64,000 nucleotides of DNA from Diplonema papillatum. Lineage: Eukaryota; Euglenozoa; Diplonemea; Diplonemida; Diplonemidae. Location: positions 1 through 64,000 of the forward strand of contig JAPJBO010000109.1 in assembly GCA_030068145.1 (NCBI GenBank), written 5' to 3'. The notes below the pieces were generated by a model. That model saw only the letters and a program-made list of their open reading frames with translations, had not been told where the DNA came from and searched no databases. The translations under genes were made by a program, and so were the position numbers. Positions 19,386-32,500 of the stretch are shown piece after piece (the first letter of the stretch is position 1; every line of letters starts with the position of its first letter).

Positions 19386-20506
19386 TCACCTCCCGTTTTT
19401 GGGCGCTGATGCGTAGAAAGGGATTACAGACGGCACTCCTGCAGCAATTTCCGTCATCGCGGACCACCCGAACAGCGGTGAGACATAAGTTTCCCACTGG
19501 TGCCCCGTGTGTGCACCGGAGCTCTGCACCCGTGCAAGCCCCCACGACCAGACAGCCGTCGCGACCACCGCAATCTCGCTGATGTCCCAGCTTCTGAACA
19601 AGCAAGCTGGGGTCTCGACGATCGAGCGGTCTGTGATATCTGCGATGGGCACCTGCACGGTGCAGACGCCCCCTGCGGTCGACAAGAACCGCACAGCCAC
19701 CGCCGGCGCCTCGGGTGTGTCCATGCGCAGCTCGAGGGGCTGCCTCCGAGAGGGGTAGATTCGGACCGAAAACGGGACCAGGAACACCGCGGTGGTATGT
19801 GACATGGTCAGCTTTTTGATCATGCGGCTGAACGGCGGGTGTGTACCGTCGACCGTCAGTTTTTTCCAACTCCGATGCGAGAGCAACAGCTGTGCAGAGA
19901 TGACGGTCCAGCTCTCGGCTCCAATGTCCCACTCAGATGCTGCCACATCGACACGGTCGACAGTGCCAGTCTCGAAGGGACATTTCACAGTGATAGTATG
20001 AGTTCTACCAGCCGCCGACTTGCTCAGCCACCCCCCTCCGCAGGTCTGGTTCCTCGAGTAGAACGTCAGGTCGAGACCAGAGAGGGATGCACTGTTCAAA
20101 ACGCCAGAAGTCATCACCCTGAACGTCACGTCGAACAGTTTGCTGAATGCCGAAGGCGGCAGCAGCACGACAGCCGCCCGAGAACCCCCCAGGGGCCCGC
20201 CGTTCCGGCTGCCCCATGTCTCCGAGAGCCACTGGTGCAGGATGCCGCTCGGCTTCTGCTCGAACTCGATGGACGTGACATCCCACAGCACCACCCCTTG
20301 GGTCAGGATCTCAACCCGGGTGATCGTTTCCGTCGAGCGGTGGGCGCATGACACTGTGAATACTACCGTGCTGGAAGCAGCAGGCGCCGTCATGACCGCT
20401 TCCGACAAGCACACAGTGCCTTGGTCGGTGGTGAAGCTGACTTGCAACACAGTGTCAGTGCCCTTAAACCCGAGGGGGCCCGTGACAACCCACGCAGTAG
20501 CGATGG
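19386..20506 (-). CDS. Candidate terminal exon of the LamG gene
   Basis: Long open frame ending in TGA at 19386-19388. An acceptor AATCCACCTGCAG just before 20506 leaves two bases before the next codon, matching the phase-1 donor of LamG exon 6 across a 736-bp intron. The ~370-residue product is beta-rich looking with scattered Cys ('TVSCAHRST', 'QTCGGGWLSKS', 'VKCPFETGT') and no membrane segment. The domain is not recognised. It could be a separate gene, but no good start or promoter was seen. Confidence 0.5.
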
Positions 20507-23500
20507 CTGCAGGTGGATTGGTGGGATTGGCATATGTAGGATGGAAACGCTGGAATCATCTCTGTTTCCATTTCCGTTTTCCTTCTTTTCCATGGGTGGA
20601 AGAATGCCTCTTTCATTCAAAAAAAAAATTAACGGCTTGGGCTCCACCAGTGTACTGTTTGTAGGTCCGCGGACCAAGCAACACAGTGGGAAAGCCAGAG
20701 AAACTTGCGACTGCTTAGCCGACGCAACCGTGCGCCTCTCCCAGACCACTCGTGTCTGCTTGTTGTAACCAGGCTCAAACTACCAAAGAGAAATGCGGCG
20801 ACGCTAATAGGGGCTGTTGGCGAGGTTGCTGAAAACGATAGGAACTTGCCGCTTCCAGGAAGAACACGGTCGTTCTGGTATGCTGGCCGTGACAAAAGGA
20901 AATCTCCATGCACACAAACGAGCAAATGCCACCACCAGAACGTGAGACGTGGACGGGCACATGCCGAAACATGTCGGGATTTGGAACAGTGCCAGAAGGG
21001 CGATGTAAGATGTGTATGAAACACCGCTTGACACTGCACTGTGTAAAATGACGGCAACTGTCCCCGGCTGGAAGGGTTGACAGTTGCCATCAGTTCGCAC
21101 CCAGCTGCCGCCCGGCTTCAAACATATTCGAGTTTAGCCCCTTTGTATCTGCTGCACCAACCTTACTAATTTCAAGGATCACCGCCATGAGGGAAGAACT
21201 GAAGTATGGCTGCCTGTTGTGACTTTGGTGTCAAATTGATACCTGAAGTCGGGTGCACTGCAGTCGTCAGAGGCGCGAAGGTGGCAACTTTGCGGGGTAC
21301 TGCTGTCGGAGGTCCGAAAGTAGCAGATTTGACACACGATGCTCTCAACTCGCAGAACATGACGACACTGCTTGCGAACACAGCCTCATCGAATAGCCAC
21401 TCCCCGCCACGGTGGTATTTAGTACCGCCACCATGAGATTCGCCGATGCTCATCTTGCCGTACAAGTCGCTGGCCACTAATCTCAGCGCAACGTCCTCAC
21501 GATGCACTTCAACTTCATCAACGTACACTATCAGAGTCTTGCCGTCGTATGTAGTGGCATAGTGATGCCAATCGAAGTCAACCACTGCATTTGTGATCAG
21601 AGCCTCGTGACCATCAGATCTGTTGAAAAAGTCAACGAACAGGGTCAAGTCTGAATCATCAACGTACTGAATGCCGATACCAACTCCGGCCAAATGAGTC
21701 TCTCCGCCGACATGAATTAACATTCGCTTCCCTCCTGCCTGCTTGCATTTGGCATAGATGGACATCGTCCAAGGATCCGACCCGAGCGGAACGTCATTCG
21801 TCCCGAAACTGTGAAAAATCGTTTCCTTGACCAGCAAGCTTCCTCCGCAGATGGTGTCAGAGTTGGGGGTGAACACGTGAGGGTTGTTGTTGCCAGCACT
21901 TCCTTCGTCAATCAAATTCCCGTCGTTGAACGAGTACCGCGAAAACACTGATGGTGGTTGTATGAGCGATATATGTTTTGGTAGCGTGTGGCAAAGTCAT
22001 GGAGTACACCGGTGAGCAGCTTTCTACCTGGGTGCGACATGCTGCTGCACGTCCCGTCCGAAGGCACAGGGCGACGGTGCCACGGATCGAAGTCGGGTGG
22101 AAGGCAGGGACAGATGCGTTTCGTCTGCATCCGTGTCGAGTTGGACCTCGCGTCAGGTGAGCAGAGGCACTGGCTGGATCCGACGCGGGTGGAGGGAGCT
22201 ATTAAACCTCAGTTCTAGCTGTCGCCACGAGCCAGTGCAGGCCTCGGTAGATCTCCGGAACACTCGTGTGGACATTTGGAATCTCGGGTGCCTTTTTTCT
22301 CCCGTTTTCCACGACACTAAATAAGGGTAGAAAGTTTTTTTTTTTTTTGTGCCCATGTTATTTTGACCCCCAAAATTTTCCGCGCGCGCGCGCAAAAATA
22401 AAACTTTTCTTGGGGCTAGGAAACCACAACGTCCCCGAAGAGGAGCAACGAAGATTCGGGTCCTCATGAGGACCAGAGGGGCACCAAAAGAGACAGCCAA
22501 ATCCAAAGAACTCCAAATTTCCGCGTTTAGAGGCAGGGTTTAACATAGAGTGATTTTTGGCGGACCAAAAAAATCGACAATTTGTCACAAGTCTGTCATG
22601 CCACACTGTGACGTTCGTGTGTGCATGAAGAGACTTTGCGTGTCATTTCGTTGTTGTTTTGCTTTTCTTGTGCTCGACTCTCACAGCGTGCGTATCGTTC
22701 TCCGCTTGTTGAGCCAACATACGGCTTCGTCAAAAAGGTTTGGGCAAGGGAGCTACACAGGTGTGCCTACAAAAGACCATCACGTCGAACGGCGAAGGAA
22801 AACCGCAATTTGTGTCAATTGGACACGAAACCTTCTGCTTCACCTTTTCTTTTGAACGGACCCCTTACCGCCACCATGCTACGGTTGCAGTCTGATGCTT
22901 GAATGGGAAAACTTGACTTTTTCTTTGAACCACCTACACCCTGAAGGCTGTGTAAAGTTCTCGTATCGAGTGTTCCTGCAACCGGGAGGCAGCAGAAGAC
23001 GCGCAACCGATGAACCTGGACGAGCAGTCGACGGAGTCGCGAGGCACCAAACGCGCGCCTGAGGCGACGATCAAGACAAAAGCATGACACATCACGTATG
23101 TGGAACGGCTTATTGGCAACTTCTAAAGCACAAAGCCCCAACAGCATGACGTTTAGGGGACGTGCATCCTCCTCTAAGTCTGCAAGTCACCTAGAAATCG
23201 CCAAGTCCATAGTTGGTCATCGTCCAGGAGTTTGGAACTTAGCCGTAAGCTACCTCGAAGGACACTGAAACGCGACTTTTGCGGTTGGCGTAACTTACTG
23301 GCCAGTACTACAAGTTCCACAGGCCATCGTTCCTAGGTTCGTGTGTGTGTGTGCCTGCTGGTGACTTGACCGCGCAGAAGGCGCAGAAAAGTGAGACTCC
23401 GATGTTTCATCTCGCATAGGCTCCAGAACGTTGCCAAGCTGACCTGCACACAGTAACAATCCGTTGTCGCAAGCAGCTACTGCACCGCACATCCTGGAAT

Positions 23501-26500
23501 GTGCGACCAGTGCACGGTCGAAAAGCCCAGAGCCCGACATACTTGCTGAGATGTGCCATGTTGATTGGTCAGCTGCTTTTGTTTGCTGATTGTAGCAGAT
23601 TTCTGGAAAGACAGGCCAACCTCTCCGACAACCCGAACCTGTTAACAACCCAAACCTAGAAAAAAAGTGCATGCTCACCGAAAATTAGAAAAAAAACACC
23701 CTGTATGAAAATTGGAAAAAAAGTCGCAGTTTCAAGGACCGGGGGTCCCGAGTTACATACACCCCTGCACTTTCCTGTTGAAAAGTTTTTTTTCCAAAAG
23801 TTTTTTTTTCCCAGAGGTTTGGAAAAATTTGCGCGCGCACGAACATGGGCACAGTAGTAGTAGTAGTATGTGTCATCCTAATCCGGGAACAAGTCAGGGA
23901 GAAGAACGGAGCAATCTTTACAAACGAACGAGTGACATAAGGTGGCCGCTTGAGCGGCGCCAATCCGAGCGCACACAGCAGCAGTGACGCGTCGGCAGTA
24001 TTTGCACTTCAGGATGGGGCTGCCGTCATGAGCGTCGACGGCTAGCGAGTGTCGGCAGAGGTGCAGTGGTCGGAGCAAGCTTGAACGTGGCTGGTCGGTG
24101 CCGCACAAATGAGTTGGTCGATGTACTTCAGCGCATTAACCTTGCGCATGCGCCGCGCAGCCTGCGAGATCACGCGCTTCCGGGGTCGTCCGGATCCGGT
24201 CCCACGTGCCTTCATGCCTTTCCGCGTCTTCCGCGGCGGCCGCACGGTTCTCTGCCTAATGGTCTCCACCACCCGCTGGACCTTCGCGTCCCATGCTACC
24301 CTGTCTGCCATCAGCTCCCGGATCTCCTCAGTGTTCGACATGCAGAGGTCGCGTTGGAGCACATCGAGATAAGAAAGCGGAGGTCGACCGCGTTTCTTCT
24401 GAACATGGGCACAAAAAAAAACTTTCTACCCTAACTGTTTTTCTTGGCATCGGTGAAAGGTTTGCTGAGCGGTGTACAACTACACGGGTTATGGTACCGT
24501 GTTATTGTGCAGAAAACTGAAGTAGGCTGCCAGTCGTGACTTTTTTGGGAGTAACAAATCGATACCTGAAGTAGGGTGTACTGCAGTCGGAGAGGTTGCA
24601 CATCTGGCACACGACGCTCTCAACTCGCAAAACCTGACGACACCGCTTGCGAACACAGCCTCATCGAATAGCCACTCCCCGCCACGGTGGTACTTAGTAC
24701 CGCCACCATGAGATTCGCCGATGCTCATCTTGCCGTACAAGTCGCTGGCCACTAAGCCCAGTGCAACGTCCTCACGATGCACTTCAACTTCATCAACGTA
24801 CACTATCAGAGTCTTGCCGTCGTATATAGTGGCATAATGATGCCAATCGAAGTCGACCACTGCATTTGTGATCAGAGCCTCGTGACCATCAGATCTGTTG
24901 AAAAAGTCAATGAACAGGGTCAGGTCTGATTCATCTATATACTGAATGCCGATACCAACTCCGGCCAAATGAGTCTCTCCGCCGACATGAATCAACATTC
25001 GCTTCCCCCCTGCCTGCTTGCATTTGGCGTAGATGGACATCGTCCAAGGATCCGACCCGAGCGGAACATCATTCGTTCCGAAGCTGCAAAATTTCGTTTC
25101 CTGGACCAACAAACTTCCTCCGCAGATGGTGTCAAAGCTGGGAACGAACACGTAAGGGTTGTTGTTGCCAGCACTTCCTTCGTCAATCAGATTCCCGTCA
25201 TTGAACGAGTACCGCGAAAACACTGATGGTTGTGAGAATCGTTTGGTCCGAGTATTGATAGGAAATTACCAACCATAGCCCTACAGAACTCTTGTCCTTA
25301 TTGGGAATCTGGGGGTATTTTCCGTTGAACGCAAGCACGGTTTGCTACGAACTTGGGACAAAGGACTGGATGAGGCTCAGTGGGCGTGCTGTTGATGATG
25401 CTAGTGGCGCAGCAGGCTCGATTTATGTGTACTCGTCCGAGACATTTGTAGATGCACTGACAGGGTGTGCTCGGCGGGAAGCGTTGACCTGTTTCCGATG
25501 CGGCCTTACGGCCTGAAGGCCAACCTCGGGTGCAAGAGCGGTGCTTCAGTCGTTCGGTGACCAGGTGGGGGAAGACGACTGGGTCTGCTGGTTTGCCCGG
25601 GTACAGTAACAGATCATCATCGTGACCGGAGTTCGGACGTCGCGGGTATCGATGTGGAGGAGTTGCTAGAACAAACACCGCCTGCGCCCCTGAACGTGAT
25701 CATGAAACACGTTCTTGCCCGAATCAAAGCCCAAGAGGGAATTGGAGAGTTTGCCTTAAAAATGGCGAACTCATAGTTTCGGCTGGGAGTCCAAGCTACA
25801 GTAGGTAAATGCATCCGAGTTCTCTCGCACGATCTTAAGAAACGCCGCGAGCTGTAGAGGTGGCTAACGGAGAGGAGCTGCCTGTCGTACTCTGATGGAA
25901 GTAGCAAATTCATACCTGAGGGTACTGCAGTCGGAGGCACGAAGGCTGCACATCTGGCACACGATGCTCTCAACTCGCAAAACATGACGACACCGCTCGC
26001 GAACACAGCCTCATCAAATAGCCACTCCCCGCCACGGTGGTACTTAGTACCGCCACCATGAGATTCGCCGATGCTCATCTTGCCGTACAAGTCGCTGGCC
26101 ACTAAGCTCAGCGCAACGTCCTCACGATGCACTTCAACTTCATCAACGTACACTATCAGAGTCTTGCCGTCGTATGTAGTGGCATAGTGATGCCAATCGA
26201 AGTCGACCACTGCATTTGTGATCAGAGCCTCGTGACCATCAGATCTGTTGAAAAAGTCAACGAACAGGGTCAAGTCTGAATCATCAACGTACTGAATGCC
26301 GATACCAACTCCGGCCAAATGAGTCTCTCCGCCGACATGAATTAACATTCGCTTCCCTTCTGCCTGCTTGCATTTGGCATAGATGGACATCGTCCAAGGA
26401 TCCGACCCGAGCGGAACGTCATTCGTCCCGAAGCTGTGAAAAATCGTGTCCTTGACCAGCAAGCTTCCTCCGCAGATGGCATCAGATTTGGGAGTGAACA

Positions 26501-29500
26501 TGTAAGGGTTGTTGTTGCCAGCACTTCCTTCGTCAAGCAGATTCCCGTCGTTGAACGAGTACCGCGAAAACACTGCAGGTGGTTGTGTGAACAAGAATAT
26601 GACAATAATATGTCAGATTTACTACCTGCCTAAAGCCTAAATTATCAGGTAATAAGACGCTCACATATGTTCCGAGGATTGAGAGTTGAGAAATTTCGAA
26701 TTTTCGCTCTACCGAGCACTCCCGTTCTCATTGGAAATCTGGGCCCGCATCCCCAAATGCACTCAATGGGCACGGAGACTTTCGGGTTTTCGGGTCAGAG
26801 ATCGCAAGCGCCGGTGTGCATGTGTCGCACGACAAGGAGTGTACGAGTAGACACTGGATACGGTGCCCTTTCTCGCCTATTGGGAAGTCATCGCCCCCGC
26901 CCTGGTCGCCGGTAGAGGACCGCAGCCCACCATTTGGACGAGGCGTCTGTCCAGAGAGTGACCGATGAGGGAAAGGATTCTGACCTACTGACCCAGCGAT
27001 TCTCTTCGACCAGGGAAACAAGATGCTCGACCTCACGCACCGTCGAGGGCGGAACAGCCCTCGTTACATCCCAGGCAGCTGGATCCGATGCCAGAGTCGA
27101 GGCCAGCCTCTGCAGGAACGACAAGGAACATCGGGCGTAGGCCAGTTGGAAACGCGTCGTGTACGCGAACCAGACCAAAGATCCGAACACCCGGTAGAAC
27201 TGGCGAGGGGATACTCCTCCAAGCCGAACCATGGCGAGCTCGGGGGAACCAAGCAATTTCGACACCCACGATTCTGCCATCCTATACCGGGCGGGGCGGT
27301 CGAACCGGGAGAGTTCGAAATGGAGTCCTAGGAGGTCGAACTCCCTGAGGGGGGCTCCAAACTGCTCGTCGTCTTCGTTGAGCTCGCAGTTAACGTCCCT
27401 GCAGCGTTGCAAGAAAGAGTCGAACCGTGAAGTTGCCTCCCGCAACGAGCTTCCCACGACGACGAAGTTGTCCACCCAGGGTAGACCGTCAGCCTCCGGT
27501 AGGAGCACCCGGGAGGCCCTCTGAGCTATCGCCGGCGCCCAGCTCCAGCCCATGCACATGGCGGCGAGTTGTGCCTTTGCAAAACGGCCCCGCGGCCCTG
27601 CCAGGTGCATGCCGAAATACGGTCGGATGTCTGCGTCGAGCCGGAACTGATAAAAATAGCTCCGGGCGTCCGCGAGAAACACCACCGATGAGGCCAACAC
27701 GCGGTCGATCACCTCGTGAACCGAAGGGAGCAACATTGGAGGCGGGCGCGCCAGTTGTCGACAACTTTTTTGTATTGAGGTGTCATTCAGATGTAAATCT
27801 AAAGCCGCCCACGCAAATTTTGTTAACCACATCCAGACGAACTACGCCATATGGCGTAGTTAATACAAGTTATTCGCGAGTATCTGCAAGAGACACCCGT
27901 GCCGTGCCGTCCTGGGTCACTTCCATGATCGCGTTGAGCTTGCGACCGTCACACACAAACCTCAGCCCACCGCTCTTCTTGTCGACAGTGAAGGCGGGGA
28001 GGACGACCCTCAACCCGCCCGATGCGACCTCTGTCACGCCATATCTCACCAGATCTGGGAGGTGGCGTAGCACGTCGTTCGTGTGATCGCTGATGCCATC
28101 AACGCTTCCTCCGCCCCCGGGAGCAGGGCGGATCGGAAGGATTCCCACGAACGGACCACGTCCAGCACACCGCGCAGCAGCCCCCGGCTGTCCAGCGCCG
28201 TCAATCTCTCAAGGTTTATGAACGATGACGAGATGGGCGCGAGAGCCTCGCCGATTCTGCGTTGCGTAGGGACGGCCGTGAGGTTGTTGACGAGAAGTTC
28301 ACCCCCGTAAGCAACACCAACAAAGGGAGTGAACATCGAGGGGGGCAAGTCTTCTTCGGGGCCTTCTCCCGGCCCTTGGTAGAACGTAGCCAACGGGTCG
28401 GGGAACTTCTTGGGCGGCTTAAACGGGAAAGGGGGTTCAAGACGAAGGGTTAGAGAAGGCATGCCGACGCCCTCGCGGTGTTCCCGACGAGCGGAACCTC
28501 GGCCTCCGGAAGGTATCGCATTAGCGCACTCAGCGTCGTATGGCGCGACACACTTTGGATCACCTTCAGGTTCATCCCGCTTCTCAGGAGGTGAAACAGG
28601 GCGCCTCGCCGGAGAGAATGGCCGGAGAGTGAAATGTTCGCGCGCTTCAGCGCGGTCACAACTCGCCGGAAAGGGAGGTCCGGGAACAGGAGGCGTCCCG
28701 GCGGTGTTTGCAACAACAGCGTCCGGAGCTCCTGGTCCTGGGCTGGAGGGAGAATCACTCCTGTCACCTGGCCGAGACGGAAAGGATCCGACTTCGAGCC
28801 CACCCAGTTCACCGCCCAGAAACCAGCACTTTCGGTGACGTGCTCTGCCTTTCTCGTCAGCAGTCGTCCACGCGGGCGGCACCCTGCCAGGCCAAAGCCA
28901 GCGCAACACGCACCCTGGAGTCCGCTTCCAGGGCAACGGCAAGATGCAGCTCGTCCTTCGTCACCGGTACGGTAGAGTCGTCTGTAGAGCCCTCGTGCGG
29001 CTGCCTTTGGAGAGACGGGAAGCTGGATGCCCTGCACAGTGGCCTGTGGGCGGCCCGGGCCGGAAGGCAAAACGCCGCGCGCGCGCGAGCCTATTACGAC
29101 ATTGACAGAAGAGTTGAGCTGCAGCCGTGGAGGACTTGGACGAAGCCTGCGCCTGGTCCTCCGGCGGGGCGGTGACTTGCGAGCCGTCTCTGTGCTCGCA
29201 GGGGAGACTGCCCATCGGATGCTCGTAGCCGCGAGGCCTGCCAAGCGCCATCCGCCGGGTGCTACTACAAGAAATCGGCGGGAGGCAAATTCATACCTGA
29301 GGGTACTGCAGTCGGAGGCACGAAGGTTGCACATTGGCCACACGACGCTCTCAACTCGCAAAAAATGGCGACACCGCTTGCGAACACAGCCTCATCAAAT
29401 AGCCACGCCCCGCCACGGTGGTACTTAGTACCGCCACCATGAGATTCGCCGATGCTCATCTTGCCGTACAAGTCGCTGGCCACTAATCTCAGCGCAACGT

Positions 29501-32500
29501 CCTCACGATGCACTTCAACTTCATCAACGTACACTATCAGAGTCTTGCCGTCGTATGTCGTAGCATAGTGATGCCAATTGAAGTCGACCACTGCATTTGT
29601 GATCAGAGCCTCGTGACCATCAGATCTGTTGAAAAAGTCAACGAACAGGGTCAGGTCTGAATCATCAACATACTGAATGCCGATACCAACTCCGGCCAAA
29701 TGAGACTCTCCGCCGACATGAATTAACATTCGCTTCCCTTCTGCCTGCTTGCATTTGGCATAGATGGACATCGTCCAAGGATCCGACCCGAGCGGAACGT
29801 CATTCGTCCCGAAGCTGTGAAAAATCGTGTCCTTGACCAGCAAGCTTCCTCCGCAGATGGCGTCAGAGTTGGGAGTGAACATGTAAGGGTTGTTGTTGCC
29901 AGCACTTCCTTCGTCAATCAGATTCCCGTCGTTGAACGAGTACCGCGAAAACACTGAAGGTGATTGTGAACAATATGTTCCGAAGATTGAACGTTACGAA
30001 TCCAAATATTAGCTCTACTGAGCTGTGCAAAAGTACGATGCCCATATAAATTAAGCGAGGAGAACTGAAGTAAGGCTGCCTGTCGTGCCATTTGGTGGAA
30101 GTGGCAAATTGATACCTGAAGTAGGGTGTACTGCAGTCGGAGACGTTCCACATTTGGCACACGGGGCTCTCAACTCGCAAAACATGACGACACCGCTTGC
30201 GAACACAGCCTCATCGAATAGCCACGCCCCGCCACGGTGGTACTTAGTACCGCCACCATGAGATTCGCCGATGCTCATCTTGCCGTATAAGTCGCTGGCC
30301 ACTAAGCTCAGCACAACGTCCTCACGATGCACTTCAACTTCATCAACGTACACTATCAGAGTCTTGCCGTCGTATGTAGTGGCATAGTGATGCCAATCGA
30401 AGTCGACCACTGCATTTGTGATCAGAGCCTCGTGACCATCAGATCTGTTGAAAAAGTCAACGAACAGGGTCAAGTCTGAATCATCAACGTACTGAATGCC
30501 GATACCAACTCCGGCCAAATGAGTCTCTCCGCCGACATGAATTAACATTCGCTTCCCTTCTGCCTGCTTGCATTTGGCATAGATGGACATCGTCCAAGGA
30601 TCCGACCCGAGCGGAACGTCATTCGTCCCGAAGCTGTGAAAAATCGTTTCCTTGACCAGCAAGCTTCCTCCGCAGATGGTGTCAGAGTTGGGAGTGAACA
30701 TGTAAGGGTTGTTGTTGCCAGCACTTCCTTCGTCAACCAGATTCCCGTCGTTGAACGAGTACCGCGAAAACACTGAAGGTGGTTGTGTGAACAATACATC
30801 TTTGGTAGCGTGTAGCGAAGTCATGGAGAAGACCAGTGACATTCGGATTGCTGTTGGGACGAAAAACCTGGGTGTGCCATCCTGCTGCATGTGCCGTTCT
30901 GAAGTTGGTTGTGTGAACAGTATATTCCGAAGATTGAGTGTTATGAAATTTCCAACGAGAGCTCAACCCACATACTAATAGCGATTTATTCACTGTGATT
31001 AATAGAGGAAAAAGGCACTCGAGTTTTAGTGTGTTTCCGACGATCCCGTGAGACGTACAAATTGGTGTCTTTCGACCTTTTGTTTGTTTTGTGAGGTTCA
31101 GGTACATGTGGTCGGGGGGCTGGGAAAAGAAGCTTTACCACTGGATCGGGCTAGACTTTAACTCATGATTGAGCCAGGATGCCCACTCTGCTGCCTTTCT
31201 GCTGGGCTCTTGGTAGCAGACCCGCTCGCAAACACTTCTCATAACGGTGGCGCTGCGCGCTGCGAAGTCATCCATAATTTGCCAGAGCATCACGTCGCGT
31301 CGCCCGTAGATTCTGGCCAGGTCTGCTTCGGGTCTGTAACTCCGCACGTGGAGCTCGTCGTTAGTCGTGAGCACGTGCTTAGAGGTCCCTCGTTCGTCGC
31401 ATCCTACGACTGCGCACGCCTCGTTGGTCCTGTTCGGCATGATCGCTCGACCAGGGCCTGAAGCAGGTCCGTCGCTCCGTGTAACCTCCGCAGTGTTCGT
31501 AGGGGCTGCGTGCTGAGGCATCGTGGCGGCACTTCGGGAGGCACGAGTGGCCAAAAAATAAAAAACGAGAGTGCCTTTTTCCTCTATTCAGTGAAGTAGT
31601 AGTAGTAGTTTGAACTTGTTATGCAGCAACAATCTGTGTCGATAGACTGCACAAGTCGCTACAGACTACCTCTTTGCACGCGTCGTGTCATGCTTCGATC
31701 GCTTCTTGCCCCGCGTACTGTTTGTCTCCGGCGCGCGCTTCACGTCGGATGTGCAGTTTGATGACGAGGAATCAGATGATTCGGCGCACTTCTTTCTCCC
31801 TCGCAGGTTGTTTCCGCGGCCGAGATCTCGACTCCTGTCCCCCTAGCCTGCTCGTCTTCGCGGCTCCGCTTCGGCTGGGCTTGTGGGCTGTCCTCTTTTG
31901 GGGTGCGCTTCTCGTTCAGAGGCGGCTGCTGCGGCTTCGGCTTCTTGCAGGCGCTCCCACCTGCTTGCTCTTCGTCGCGTCCCGGTGGTGGCGTCCGATC
32001 TGTTGGTTTTGGGCCTTGTGGCCGCGGCTTCGGCTCTGGCACCTTCGAGGCGCACGCGCTCGCCCGTTGGTCGACAGGCCCTCGCTTTACCGCTGGCCGT
32101 GCTCCGTGGTGCCCTCGCTTGCAGCGGCCTGCGGCACCGCACGTCCTCGTACCGCATGCACGTATCGCACGTCGGCAGCTCGTGTGTCAGGCACTTGTGG
32201 TGCGAGTTCTTGCAGCATGCCGCCACCGACGTGCGTGGAGCACGCCGTCATGCGGTGCTTCGTGCACATCTTCACCGCAAGCCCGTCCCCGTCCTCGTGG
32301 TGGTTGGAGCAGCACCCTTCCAGCTTCAATTTTCGGCGGATCCAGTCCCCGCACTTCGGCTTGCCGTGCAGCGGACACACGCGCTGGTTTCCCTCGAAAA
32401 CGGGGACACGGGTGGTTTCGCTCGGCCCGGATGTCTCCCCGCACCAGCTAGTAGTAGCAGTCCTGTTTTGCGGTTAACTGGCAGGTGTGTCGCGACACCT

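Larger units (their letters stand above)
22323..24434. mobile_element. DNA element with terminal inverted repeats, interrupted by a LINE
   Basis: The left end 'agggtagaaagt', an oligo-T run and 'gtgcccatgtt' are mirrored at the right end (24434 downward). Inside each end comes a GC-alternating stretch (gcgcgcgcgc at ~22381 and ~23831) and 'aaacttt'-like text, giving terminal repeats of about 100 bp once the LINE in the right arm is discounted. No transposase is seen, so it is non-autonomous. It lies in the intron between LamG exons 5 and 6. The target duplication is uncertain (TA-like). Confidence 0.6.

Noticed and set aside
22320-22340. TTAGGG-like telomere motif at the TIR ends
   Set aside because: Single copy at each end, part of the terminal inverted repeat, not a telomeric array.
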